Below, piece after piece: positions 8,238 through 15,768 of a stretch of DNA of 32,132 bases (within the stretch, counting starts at the first letter, position 1; every line of letters starts with the position of its first letter). Position numbers and translations under genes: made by a program. The notes beneath the pieces were generated by a model. The model was not told where the DNA came from. It saw only the letters and a list, made by a program, of their open reading frames with translations, and did not search any database. The stretch comes from DASWHD01 sp036393335 (GTDB lineage Bacteria; CG2-30-53-67; CG2-30-70-394): the NCBI GenBank assembly GCA_036393335.1, contig DASWHD010000120.1, positions 1 to 32,132 on the forward strand. Direction: 5' to 3'.

Positions 8238-8319
8238 CGGCGCGCAACCCTCCACCGACTCCGGCGAAGTTCTGCCCCGGTCAATGTCCCGGCAGAGACC
8301 CCCCACGAGGACGGCCCCG

Positions 8320-8760
8320 ATGGCCCATCCCGGCAAGCGCATCCACATCCTGCTGGTGGAGGACAACCCCGGTGACATCCGGCTCACCCGGGAGGCCTTC
8401 AGCCAGACGCGGACGCCCATCGACCTGCGTGTGGCCACCGACGGCGTCGAGGCCCTCGATTTCCTGCGTGGCGCCGGGCAATTCCGGAGTGCCCCGCGGC
8501 CCGATCTCATCCTCCTCGACCTCAATCTGCCACGCAAAAATGGCCGCGAGGTGCTCGCGGAGATCAAACAGGACCAGACCCTGCGCCGCATTCCCGTGGT
8601 CGTCCTCACCACCTCCACGGCAGAAGAGGACATCCTTGGGGCCTACGACCTGCACGCCAATAGTTACATCACCAAGCCGGTCGACCTGGGGCAATTCGAC
8701 GAGATCGTGCAGACCATCGAGCGCTTCTGGCTATCCATCGCCCGCCTGCCCTCGGGATGA
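8320..8760 (+). CDS. Single-domain response regulator, Rcp1-like
   Basis: A 146-aa stand-alone receiver domain. Acidic pocket residues lie in HILLVEDNPGD, phospho-acceptor Asp67 in LILLDLNLP, a Thr in VVLTTS and Lys in ITKPVD. The wording (VEDNPGDIRL, DLNLPRKNG, HANSYITKPV) is that of Rcp1, the receiver partner of phytochrome-type kinases. It has no output domain, so it should act as a phosphate shuttle or by protein contact. I chose ATG 8320 (GAGG nine bases upstream) because it gives the standard family N-terminus. In-frame starts at 8284 and 8212 would add a disordered tail, the latter overlapping the preceding kinase. Likely receives phosphate from one or both upstream kinases. Confidence 0.9.
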   Translation: MAHPGKRIHILLVEDNPGDIRLTREAFSQTRTPIDLRVATDGVEALDFLRGAGQFRSAPRPDLILLDLNLPRKNGREVLAEIKQDQTLRRIPVVVLTTSTAEEDILGAYDLHANSYITKPVDLGQFDEIVQTIERFWLSIARLPSG

Positions 8761-8838
8761 GACGGGGATCGGTTAAACCACTTAATTGTTCGCCATTGTT
8801 TGCTCAGCCGCCGTGTCTTTCCACCGAAAGGGGAGGGC

Positions 8839-10011
8839 ATGGGCGACGGCCGCGCCAATGTGCTCCTGATCGAGGACAATCCCGGTGACGTCGTGCTCCT
8901 CCGGGCATTGTTGGAAGAGGTCGAGGACCACACCTTCACGATCATCCATGCGGGCTGCCTGGCGGAGGGGCTGCGGCGGCTCGCGGAGGGCGGCATCGAC
9001 GCCGTGCTTCAGGATCTCTCCCTGCCGGACGGCACGGGATTGGAAAGCGTCCGCACCCTGCGCCGCCATGGGGCGAAGGTCCCGATCGTGGTGCTGACCG
9101 GTCTCGATGACCAGGGAGTCGCCCTGCAGGCGGTGCACGAGGGCGCCCAGGACTACCTGGTCAAGGGCAGCGTCGATGGTCATGGGCTCGCGCGCTGCAT
9201 CCACTACGCCATCGAGCGCGAGCGCCTGCGCGCCGACCTGGAGGAGGCCCGGGACCAGGCGTTGGCCGCGGCGCGGCTCAAGTCGGAGTTTCTCGCCAAC
9301 ATCTCCCACGAGTTGCGCACACCGCTCACCGCCATCCTCGGCTTCTCGTCCCTGATGCACCGCAATCACGAGGGCAAGTGTGATCCGCGCGACCTCAACC
9401 ACCTGGAACGCATCCACAAGAACGGCCAACACCTGCTGGCGATGATCAACGATCTGCTCGACCTGGCGAAAATTGAAGTGGGTAAGATCGCGGTCAAGGT
9501 GGAATCGGTCAGACCGGCAGCGGCCGTGGACCAGGCGATCGATACCCTCATGCCCCTGGCCAAGGAGCGTAACATCGAGCTGATGGCGATCGCACCGAGC
9601 GGCTTGCCCACCCTCCAGAGCGATCCCATCCGCCTCCATCAAATCCTCCTCAACCTCGGCGGCAACGCCATCAAGTTCACCCCCCAGGGCCGGGTCACCC
9701 TGGAGGCCGCGTGCACCGGCGACGAGGTGACGTTCGCCGTCCGCGACACGGGCATCGGCATCCCGGAAGAGGCCCTGGAGATCATCTTCGACGAATTTCG
9801 CCAGGCCGACGGCTCGATCACCCGCGAGTACGGCGGCACGGGGCTCGGCCTCTCGGTGTCACGCCACCTCGCGCGCTTGTTGGGCGGTGACATTGCGGTG
9901 GTCAGCCGACCCGGGGAGGGCTCCACCTTCACCCTGCGACTCCCCATCGTCGCACCCCAGGCCGTGACAACCGCTCCTCGCGGTGAACGACCGAACGAGG
10001 TGCCGGCGTGA
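8839..10011 (+). CDS. Receiver-histidine kinase hybrid (REC-HisKA-HATPase)
   Basis: A 390-aa soluble protein with the receiver first and the kinase after it. The receiver (residues about 5-125) carries IEDNPGD and Asp59 in LQDLSLPDG. A helical linker leads to a HisKA with His157 in FLANISHELRTPL. The ATPase domain has Asn276, DTGIG from 303, and GGTGLGL. The kinase core is of the common ISHELRTP type and differs from the two upstream kinases, so it was recruited separately. A receiver at the N-terminus suggests a kinase switched by phosphorylation, that is, a relay intermediate. Start ATG 8839 has an excellent Shine-Dalgarno sequence (AAAGGGGAGG). The stop overlaps the next start by four bases. 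Confidence 0.92.
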   Translation: MGDGRANVLLIEDNPGDVVLLRALLEEVEDHTFTIIHAGCLAEGLRRLAEGGIDAVLQDLSLPDGTGLESVRTLRRHGAKVPIVVLTGLDDQGVALQAVHEGAQDYLVKGSVDGHGLARCIHYAIERERLRADLEEARDQALAAARLKSEFLANISHELRTPLTAILGFSSLMHRNHEGKCDPRDLNHLERIHKNGQHLLAMINDLLDLAKIEVGKIAVKVESVRPAAAVDQAIDTLMPLAKERNIELMAIAPSGLPTLQSDPIRLHQILLNLGGNAIKFTPQGRVTLEAACTGDEVTFAVRDTGIGIPEEALEIIFDEFRQADGSITREYGGTGLGLSVSRHLARLLGGDIAVVSRPGEGSTFTLRLPIVAPQAVTTAPRGERPNEVPA

Positions 10012-10985
10012 CGGTGAGCCGTCCCCACGTCCTGTTGGTGGATGACCGGGAAGAGAACCGGGAGTTGCTGGCGGCGATTCTCGAGGACGAGGGAATCCGC
10101 GTGACCTCGGCCGCGCATGGCGAGGAGGGGCTGCGCCTCGCCCTGGCCGATCCCCCGGACACCATCCTGCTGGATGTGGCGATGCCCGGCATCGACGGCT
10201 TCGAGGTGTGCCGGCGCCTGCAAGAACGGCCCGAGACCGCCTTCGTGCCGGTACTCTTTGTCACCGCCCAGGTGCTCGACAAGGGAAGCGTCTGCAAGGG
10301 GCTGGCCCAGGGGGCCATCGATTACATCACCAAGCCGTTCGATCCCGACGAGCTCGCGGCCCGAGTACGCAATGCACTGCGCTTGAAGGAGCAAAACGAC
10401 CGGCTGCGGCTGATGGCCCTCACCGACCCACTCACCGGTCTCGGCAATCGACACATCATCAATGGTCGCCTGAAGAGCAGCCTGGCTCGGTGGCGCCGCC
10501 GGGGCGAGCCATTTGGTCTGATGATCGTCGACGTCGACCATTTCAAGGCCGTCAACGACACCTACGGTCACGAGGCCGGAGACCAGGTGTTGCAACGGCT
10601 TGCCGAGCTGTTTCGCGAGATGGCGCGTGCCGAGGATTCGGTAGGCCGTCTCGGAGGCGAGGAGTTCGTCATCCTCGTCGATCATGCCCACCGCCTGGAA
10701 GCGGTCCAGGCAGCGGAACGCCTGCGTCGCCGAGTGTCGCACCTCGCGATGCCACTCGCGGGCAACGTCAGCATCACGGTCTCCATCGGCGTCGTGAGCA
10801 GCGATGACCTGCACGTCGATGACACGGAAAAAAGCGCCCTGCACCATGCCGATGACGCGCTCTACGCGGCCAAAGAGACCGGCCGGAACCGTGTCGTCTA
10901 CTTCCCCAACCTGTCGCCATCACAGGTGGGAGTCGAGGCAATGGAGACTTCCCGACCGATGGGTTCCGCCACCCCGGCGCGCTGA
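10008..10985 (+). CDS. Response regulator diguanylate cyclase (REC-GGDEF)
   Basis: A 325-aa PleD/WspR-like protein that would make cyclic di-GMP from two GTP when its receiver is phosphorylated. The receiver has VDDREENRE, Asp56 in LLDVAMPG and Lys in ITKPFD. A short helical linker leads to the GGDEF domain: DPLTGLGNR, DVDHFKAVNDTYGHEAGD, the active-site GGEEF at 216-220, and YAAKETGRNRV. The inhibitory I-site RxxD is intact as RAED (207-210), exactly five residues before GGEEF, so product inhibition is expected. Start is GTG 10008, overlapping the previous stop in GTGA. It is the last gene of the cassette and its only recognisable output. The 40-residue C-terminal tail is unassigned. Confidence 0.93.
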   Translation: MTVSRPHVLLVDDREENRELLAAILEDEGIRVTSAAHGEEGLRLALADPPDTILLDVAMPGIDGFEVCRRLQERPETAFVPVLFVTAQVLDKGSVCKGLAQGAIDYITKPFDPDELAARVRNALRLKEQNDRLRLMALTDPLTGLGNRHIINGRLKSSLARWRRRGEPFGLMIVDVDHFKAVNDTYGHEAGDQVLQRLAELFREMARAEDSVGRLGGEEFVILVDHAHRLEAVQAAERLRRRVSHLAMPLAGNVSITVSIGVVSSDDLHVDDTEKSALHHADDALYAAKETGRNRVVYFPNLSPSQVGVEAMETSRPMGSATPAR

Positions 10986-10995
10986 TGGCCCGACC

Positions 10996-11670
10996 TCACA
11001 CCTCCTCCAGCCGGCCGAGGTGCAGCCGCAGGCGGCGGCGTGCAGTGGCAGCAAATTCGGGATTGTGCGTCACGTAGACCAGCGTGGTGCCGATCTCCTC
11101 ATTGAGGGTGAGCAACAGGTCATGGACCGCCACCGCGGTCGCTTCATCCAGGTTGCCGGTGGGCTCATCGGTGAGCAGGATCCCCGGCCGACAGGCTAGG
11201 GCACGGGCGATGGCCACGCGCTGCTGCTCCCCCCCGGACAGCTCGCCCGGCCGATGGCCGGCACGGGCCGCGAGCCCGACGCGCTGCAACAGCTCCAGTG
11301 CCCGGACGTGGGCGACAGACCGGTCTGTCCCCCCAAGGAGCTGCGGTAACACGACGTTCTCCACGGCCGTGAAGTCGGCCAGCAGGTGATGAAATTGAAA
11401 GACGAAGCCGATCTCCCGGTTACGGATCACCGCTCGCCGGCCGTCACTCAATCCGTAGAGGTCCTCGGAGTCAATCCACACCCGCCCGCCGGAAGGTCGC
11501 TCCAGCCCCCCGAGACAGTGCAGCAAGGTGCTCTTCCCCACTCCGGACACACCGACGATGGAGACACACTCCCCGGCCTCGATCACCACATTCACGCCGC
11601 TGAGCACTGGCAACGGAGTGCCGTCCCGATCGAAGCTCTTGGACAGATCTTGAGCACGCAGCGAGGCCAA
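10996..11670 (-). CDS. lolD: Lipoprotein-releasing system ATPase LolD
   Basis: ABC ATPase that powers LolCE to release lipoproteins from the inner membrane for transfer to LolA. The 224-aa product has Walker A GVSGVGKST (40-48), FQFHHLLADFTAVENV, signature LSGGEQQ (144-150), Walker B ILLTDEP (164-170) and a VTHN switch histidine. FQFHHLL and the HRPGELSGGEQQ context separate LolD from FtsE and MacB. The start must be TTG 11670, since an in-frame TAG lies five codons upstream with no ATG or GTG between. AGAAGG at a spacing of eight supports it. No lolC or lolE adjoins it here, so its partners must be encoded elsewhere. It converges tail-to-tail on the diguanylate cyclase with ten bases between. 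Confidence 0.9.
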   Translation of the reverse strand: MASLRAQDLSKSFDRDGTPLPVLSGVNVVIEAGECVSIVGVSGVGKSTLLHCLGGLERPSGGRVWIDSEDLYGLSDGRRAVIRNREIGFVFQFHHLLADFTAVENVVLPQLLGGTDRSVAHVRALELLQRVGLAARAGHRPGELSGGEQQRVAIARALACRPGILLTDEPTGNLDEATAVAVHDLLLTLNEEIGTTLVYVTHNPEFAATARRRLRLHLGRLEEV

Positions 11671-11834
11671 AGCGGAGACCTTCTACCCGGCACCTTCCGG
11701 GGTGTCAATGAAACCGCCGTAGATCGTGGCGGCCGCTTCGCACGGTGGCACGGCGATCCGCGGACCACGACACGATCGAGCCGCGCCGTCCCCCGAACCG
11801 CCGGCCGCACTTTTCCCGGTTAGCCGTCACGCGC

Positions 11835-11863
11835 TTGACTGATGCCCTGTCCGCACCGATCAT
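11835..11863 (+). promoter_or_regulatory. Candidate sigma-70 promoter of hrcA
   Basis: TTGACT (11835-11840) and GATCAT (11858-11863) are separated by 17 bases, matching the -35 box in five and the -10 box in four of six positions. Transcription would begin about six bases before the hrcA ATG, giving an almost leaderless message. This agrees with the absence of a Shine-Dalgarno sequence. No complete CIRCE operator overlaps it. Confidence 0.4.
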
Positions 11864-11875
11864 CGATCCTGAATT

Positions 11876-12928
11876 ATGAGACACAAGTCTTTGAAATTTA
11901 ACGAGCGATTAGATGTCGAGGCGCGCCAGCAGGAGATCCTCAAGGCGATTGTTCAGGACTACATCGCCACGGCCCTCCCGGTCGGTTCCCGGGCCATCGT
12001 CCGCCGCCACGGTCTGAAGATGAGCGCGGCGACTGTCCGCAACGTGATGGCCGACTTGGCAGACCTCGGCCTGATCACCCAACCCCACGCCTCCGCGGGC
12101 CGCGTCCCGACGGACCTGGGGTACCGATTCTACGTCGACTGTTTGCTGACCACCCAGGAGCCGACGCCCCAAGAGCGGGAGCTGATCGGCGGCCAACCAG
12201 AGGAGGCAAGCCTGACGGCGTTACTCACCGGCTCGTCGCGGATCCTGTCGGGCCTCACGCAACATGTCGGCATGGTCACTACGCCCTTTCTCGGGGACCC
12301 GGTCCTGAAATACATCGAGTTCGTACCCCTGGGGGGACGGCGCATCCTTGCCATTCTGGTGAGCCGTTCCAATGATGTGCAAAATCGTGTCTTTCGGCTT
12401 GACCAGGACCTTTCCGAGCGGGAGCTACAGAAGGTCTCGCGCTACCTCAACGACAAGCTGCAGGGGCTCACCCTGCGGGAGATCCACGACCACGCCGCCC
12501 GTGAGCTTCGTTCCACCCAAGACATCTACTACCGGCTGCTCATGGAGGCTGTGCGCCAGGACGACCTCTCCTCCAACGATGCCGCCAAGCTCCTGTTCGT
12601 GGAGGGCAGTAGCTCGATGCTCGAGCTCCCCGAGTTCGAGGACATCGACCGCGCCCGAGAGCTGCTCCGTGCCCTGGAAGAGCGCCGTACCCTGCTCACC
12701 GTCCTGGATGTAGTCATGGAGGCGGAAGGCGTACAGGTCTTCATCGGTGCCGAGACCGAGCTCGGCGGCAAGCTCGATTGCAGCGTCGTCGCGGTCAACT
12801 ACGGCGTCGAGGGGCGCGTACTCGGCGCCATCGGCGTCATCGGCCCGCGGCGCATGGACTACTCCCGAATTATTCCCCTCGTGCATTACACCTCTCAGGT
12901 CGTGGAAAGGAAACTACGCACCGTATGA
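11876..12928 (+). CDS. hrcA: Heat-inducible transcription repressor HrcA
   Basis: Repressor of class I heat-shock genes, which normally binds the CIRCE inverted repeat and is kept active by GroEL. The 350-aa product has an N-terminal winged helix (ILKAIVQDYIATALPVGSR, then MSAATVRNVMADLADLGLI and SAGRVPTDLGYRFYVD). A GAF-like central part follows (KYIEFVPLGGRRILAILVS). The C-terminus is typical (YGVEGRVLGAIGVIGPRRMDY). About 15 residues precede the usual beginning of the fold. The ATG at 11876 lacks a ribosome binding site, so initiation may be leaderless. It overlaps grpE by four bases (ATGA) and heads the chaperone operon, yet no intact CIRCE is visible here. Confidence 0.95.
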   Translation: MRHKSLKFNERLDVEARQQEILKAIVQDYIATALPVGSRAIVRRHGLKMSAATVRNVMADLADLGLITQPHASAGRVPTDLGYRFYVDCLLTTQEPTPQERELIGGQPEEASLTALLTGSSRILSGLTQHVGMVTTPFLGDPVLKYIEFVPLGGRRILAILVSRSNDVQNRVFRLDQDLSERELQKVSRYLNDKLQGLTLREIHDHAARELRSTQDIYYRLLMEAVRQDDLSSNDAAKLLFVEGSSSMLELPEFEDIDRARELLRALEERRTLLTVLDVVMEAEGVQVFIGAETELGGKLDCSVVAVNYGVEGRVLGAIGVIGPRRMDYSRIIPLVHYTSQVVERKLRTV

Positions 12929-13554
12929 CTGCCAAACGCCACGCAGCGCAACCCAACCCGCCCGGTGACCAGGACCGCTCTGCCGACGAGCGTTCCCGCA
13001 ACACCGGTGTACCCAGCGATGACGTCGAGCAGATCCCGGTGATCGACCTCGACGCGGAGATGGCCGCGGCGGAGAGCGCCGCCACCCCGGAGCCAGAGAC
13101 GGACGAGGCGCAATTGACCGCCTCCGAACGGCAGGCAAAAGAATACTACGAGCGGCTCCTGCGCCTCACCGCGGAGTTCGACAACTACAAAAAGCGCATG
13201 GCGCGGGAGAAGGCCGACTTCATGCGCTACGCCAATGAAACCCTGATCAAAGACTTGCTGGAGTCGCTGGATAACCTGGAGCGTGCCCTATCCCACGAGG
13301 CGGAGGACGGCATGGCAGGCCTCGCCGAAGGGGTCCGCATGACCCTCAAGATGCTCCTCGATACCCTGGCGCGCCACGGGGTCCAGCCGGTGGAGGCGAT
13401 CGGCAAGCCCTTCGATCCCAACTTTCACGAGGCGGTGAGCAACGCCGCCGCCGAGGACGTGGAAAACAACCACGTGGTCGAGGAGTACCAGCGCGGCTAC
13501 CTCCTCCACGACCGGCTGCTCCGGCCAGCCATGGTCCAGATCTGCCGAAAATAG
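12925..13554 (+). CDS. grpE: Nucleotide exchange factor GrpE
   Basis: Dimeric co-chaperone that releases ADP from DnaK. The 209-aa product has an acidic, probably disordered N-terminus of about 65 residues. A long coiled-coil helix follows (ERQAKEYYERLLRLTAEFDN, YKKRMAREKADFMRYANE). The C-terminal beta domain is typical (GVQPVEAIGKPFDPNFHEAV, then VVEEYQRGYLLHDRLLRPAMV). The start ATG 12925 overlaps the hrcA stop in ATGA, so the two are translationally coupled. The gene is followed by a 158-base gap before dnaK. Confidence 0.95.
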   Translation: MTAKRHAAQPNPPGDQDRSADERSRNTGVPSDDVEQIPVIDLDAEMAAAESAATPEPETDEAQLTASERQAKEYYERLLRLTAEFDNYKKRMAREKADFMRYANETLIKDLLESLDNLERALSHEAEDGMAGLAEGVRMTLKMLLDTLARHGVQPVEAIGKPFDPNFHEAVSNAAAEDVENNHVVEEYQRGYLLHDRLLRPAMVQICRK

Positions 13555-13712
13555 GTGACATTCCGCTGGCGAGGTAGGGGAGGGAAGACTAGCGCTACGG
13601 CAGGACCCTTCCCATATTGGGGGGTGCGGGAGCCGGGGAGGGCCGATCCCGCAGGCACGGCAACCACTTCACGAATTCAGACAGACACCAAACGGGGTTC
13701 GAAGGAGGAGCA

Positions 13713-15608
13713 ATGGGTAAGATCATCGGCATCGACCTGGGGACCACCAACTCCTGCGTGGCGGTGATGGAAGCAGGAGATCCCGTCGTCATCGCCAATC
13801 AGGAAGGCAACCGCACCACACCATCGATTGTCGCCTTCACCGACAGCGGCGAGCAGCTCGTCGGGCAGGTGGCAAAACGCCAGGCGGTGACCAATCCGGA
13901 GCGCACCATCTTCTCGGTGAAGCGCTTCATCGGCCGCAAGTTCAGCGCACCGGAGACCAAGCGGGCGCAGAAGACCCTCCCTTACCACCTGGAGGCGGCA
14001 GCCAATGGCGACGTGTGCATCAAGGTGGATGGCAAGACCTACAGCACCCAAGAGATCTCCGCCAAGGTGCTGCAGAAGATGAAGCAGACCGCGGAGGACT
14101 ACCTCGGCGAGCCGGTCACCCAGGCGGTCATCACCGTCCCGGCCTATTTCGACGACTCGGAGCGCCAGGCGACCAAGGACGCCGGCAAGATCGCCGGCCT
14201 CGACGTGCAACGCATCATCAACGAGCCGACCGCCGCCGCCCTCGCCTATGGTATGGACAAGACCGGTGAGAAGACGGTGGTGGTCTACGACCTGGGCGGC
14301 GGCACCTTCGACGTGTCGGTGCTGGAGATCGCCGAAGGGGTGTTCGAGGTCAAGGCCACCAATGGCAACACCTACCTGGGTGGCGACGACTTCGACCAGC
14401 GCATCCTCGACTGGCTCATTGTGGAGTTCAAGAAGGACCAGGGCATCGACCTGAGCAAGGACAAGATGGCCTTGCAGCGGCTCAAGGAGGCGGCGGAGAA
14501 GGCGAAGATCGAGCTCTCCTCGACCACGGAGTCGGACATCAACCTGCCGTTCATCACCGCCGACGCCTCGGGGCCGAAGCACCTCGCCATCAAGCTCAGC
14601 CGTGCCAAGCTGGAGCAACTGGTCGGAGACCTGGTGACCTCCACCCTCGGGCCGTGCCGGAAGGCGCTGGAGGATGCGGCCCTCGACAAGGCCAAGATCG
14701 ACGACGTCATCCTCGTCGGCGGCATGACGCGCATGCCGATGGTCCAGAAGGAGGTGGAGAAGTTCTTTGGCCGGCCGCCCCACAAGGGGGTCAACCCCGA
14801 CGAGGTGGTGGCGATCGGTGCCGCCATCCAGGGGGGGGTCCTGCAGGGCGACGTGAAGGACGTGCTGCTCCTCGATGTGACGCCCTTGTCGCTGGGCATC
14901 GAGACCCTGGGCGGCGTCACCACCCGCCTGATCGAACGTAACACCACCATCCCCACCAAGAAGAGCCAGGTCTTTTCCACCGCCACCGACAACCAGCCGG
15001 CGGTGTCGGTCCACGTCCTGCAAGGGGAACGGGAGATGGCGGCCGACAACAAGACCCTGGCGCGCTTCGACCTGACCGGCATCCCGCCAGCACCGCGCGG
15101 CGTGCCGCAGATCGAGGTGACCTTCGACATCGACGCCAACGGCATCGTCCACGTCAGCGCCAAGGACCTGGGCACCAGCAAGGAGCAGTCGATCCGCATC
15201 ACCTCGTCCTCCGGCCTGTCCGACGACGAGATCAAGAAGATGATCAAAGAGGCGGAGGCCCACGCGGCGGAGGACAAGGCGCGGCGCGAGCTCACCGAGG
15301 CGCACAACCATCTCGACAGCCTCATCTACAACACGGAGAAGACCGTGCGGGAGAACCAGGCCAAGCTCTCCGCGGAGACCAAGAAGAGCGTCGAATCCGC
15401 GCTGGAAAACGCCCACAAGGCATTGGACAGTGACAACAAGTCCGTGATCGATTCGGCCATGACGGAGCTCACCAGTGCCTCCCACGCCCTGGCCGAGGAG
15501 CTCTACCGGTCCGGGACCCAGGCAGGGTCGACGCACACCACCGGCAAGGGCTCCGACGACGATGTCGTGGATGCCGACTTCAACGAGGTGGACGAGGACA
15601 AAAAATAG
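13713..15608 (+). CDS. dnaK: Molecular chaperone DnaK (Hsp70)
   Basis: ATP-driven general folding chaperone working with DnaJ and GrpE. The 631-aa product is full length. It has IIGIDLGTTNSCVAV at the N-terminus, VPAYFDDSERQATKDAG, RIINEPTAAALAYGMD, YDLGGGTFDVSVLE and LVGGMTRMPMVQ. The linker DVLLLDVTPLSLGIETLGG is typical, followed by a substrate-binding domain (TTIPTKKSQVFSTATDNQ). A helical lid ends in an acidic tail (DDDVVDADFNEVDEDKK). The ATG at 13713 has a strong Shine-Dalgarno sequence (AAGGAGGAG). The 158-base gap behind grpE contains a GGGAAG/CTTCCC inverted repeat and a CCCATAT box that could be part of a heat-shock promoter, without a good -35. A structured intergenic region separates it from dnaJ. 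Confidence 0.97.
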   Translation: MGKIIGIDLGTTNSCVAVMEAGDPVVIANQEGNRTTPSIVAFTDSGEQLVGQVAKRQAVTNPERTIFSVKRFIGRKFSAPETKRAQKTLPYHLEAAANGDVCIKVDGKTYSTQEISAKVLQKMKQTAEDYLGEPVTQAVITVPAYFDDSERQATKDAGKIAGLDVQRIINEPTAAALAYGMDKTGEKTVVVYDLGGGTFDVSVLEIAEGVFEVKATNGNTYLGGDDFDQRILDWLIVEFKKDQGIDLSKDKMALQRLKEAAEKAKIELSSTTESDINLPFITADASGPKHLAIKLSRAKLEQLVGDLVTSTLGPCRKALEDAALDKAKIDDVILVGGMTRMPMVQKEVEKFFGRPPHKGVNPDEVVAIGAAIQGGVLQGDVKDVLLLDVTPLSLGIETLGGVTTRLIERNTTIPTKKSQVFSTATDNQPAVSVHVLQGEREMAADNKTLARFDLTGIPPAPRGVPQIEVTFDIDANGIVHVSAKDLGTSKEQSIRITSSSGLSDDEIKKMIKEAEAHAAEDKARRELTEAHNHLDSLIYNTEKTVRENQAKLSAETKKSVESALENAHKALDSDNKSVIDSAMTELTSASHALAEELYRSGTQAGSTHTTGKGSDDDVVDADFNEVDEDKK

Positions 15609-15614
15609 GAATTA

Positions 15615-15763
15615 GGGGCTAGGAGTTGGGGACCAGGGATGGATGCCGGCCGTACGGCCGGCACCATTTCTTTGGTGCTTTGCTTCACTGATAGCCCGAC
15701 CGATGCTCGTCGGCCCGCAGGGCCGGCACCTCCCCTAGCCTCGAATCCCTAATCCCTAGCCCC
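15615..15763. repeat. Nested inverted repeats between dnaK and dnaJ
   Basis: GGGGCTAGG (15615-15623) and CCTAGCCCC (15755-15763) form perfect 9-bp arms enclosing the whole intergenic region. Inside are a 20-base perfect palindrome (15644-15663), a hairpin at 15661-15678, and CGGCCC-GCA-GGGCCG (15710-15724). GGCCGGCACC occurs directly repeated at 15656-15665 and 15721-15730. This is the look of an extragenic palindromic element rather than coding DNA. Confidence 0.65.
15644..15684 (+). terminator. Mutually exclusive hairpins, possible attenuator between dnaK and dnaJ
   Basis: The palindrome at 15644-15663 ends in GCA, and those same bases begin a second perfect hairpin, GCACCA-TTTCTT-TGGTGC (15661-15678), followed by TTTGCTT. 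The two cannot fully form together. The second resembles a weak intrinsic terminator, so partial termination after dnaK is plausible. dnaJ has no clear Shine-Dalgarno sequence, which would further lower its expression. Confidence 0.4.
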
Positions 15764-15768
15764 GAACG

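Noticed and set aside
10996..11670. ABC ATPase as FtsE or MacB instead of LolD
   Set aside because: The FQFHHLLADFTAVENV stretch is typical of LolD, and no FtsX-like or MacB membrane part is adjacent.
11815..11850. CIRCE operator upstream of hrcA
   Set aside because: Only one imperfect half-site is present; the expected GAGTGCTAA partner is missing.
13588..13617. Sigma-32 promoter upstream of dnaK (CCCATAT box)
   Set aside because: The -10-like box is reasonable, but no CTTGAA-like -35 lies at the right distance.
13677..15536. 619-codon open frame opposite dnaK
   Set aside because: Antisense shadow of dnaK with repetitive His/Leu/Gly-rich composition and no recognisable domain.
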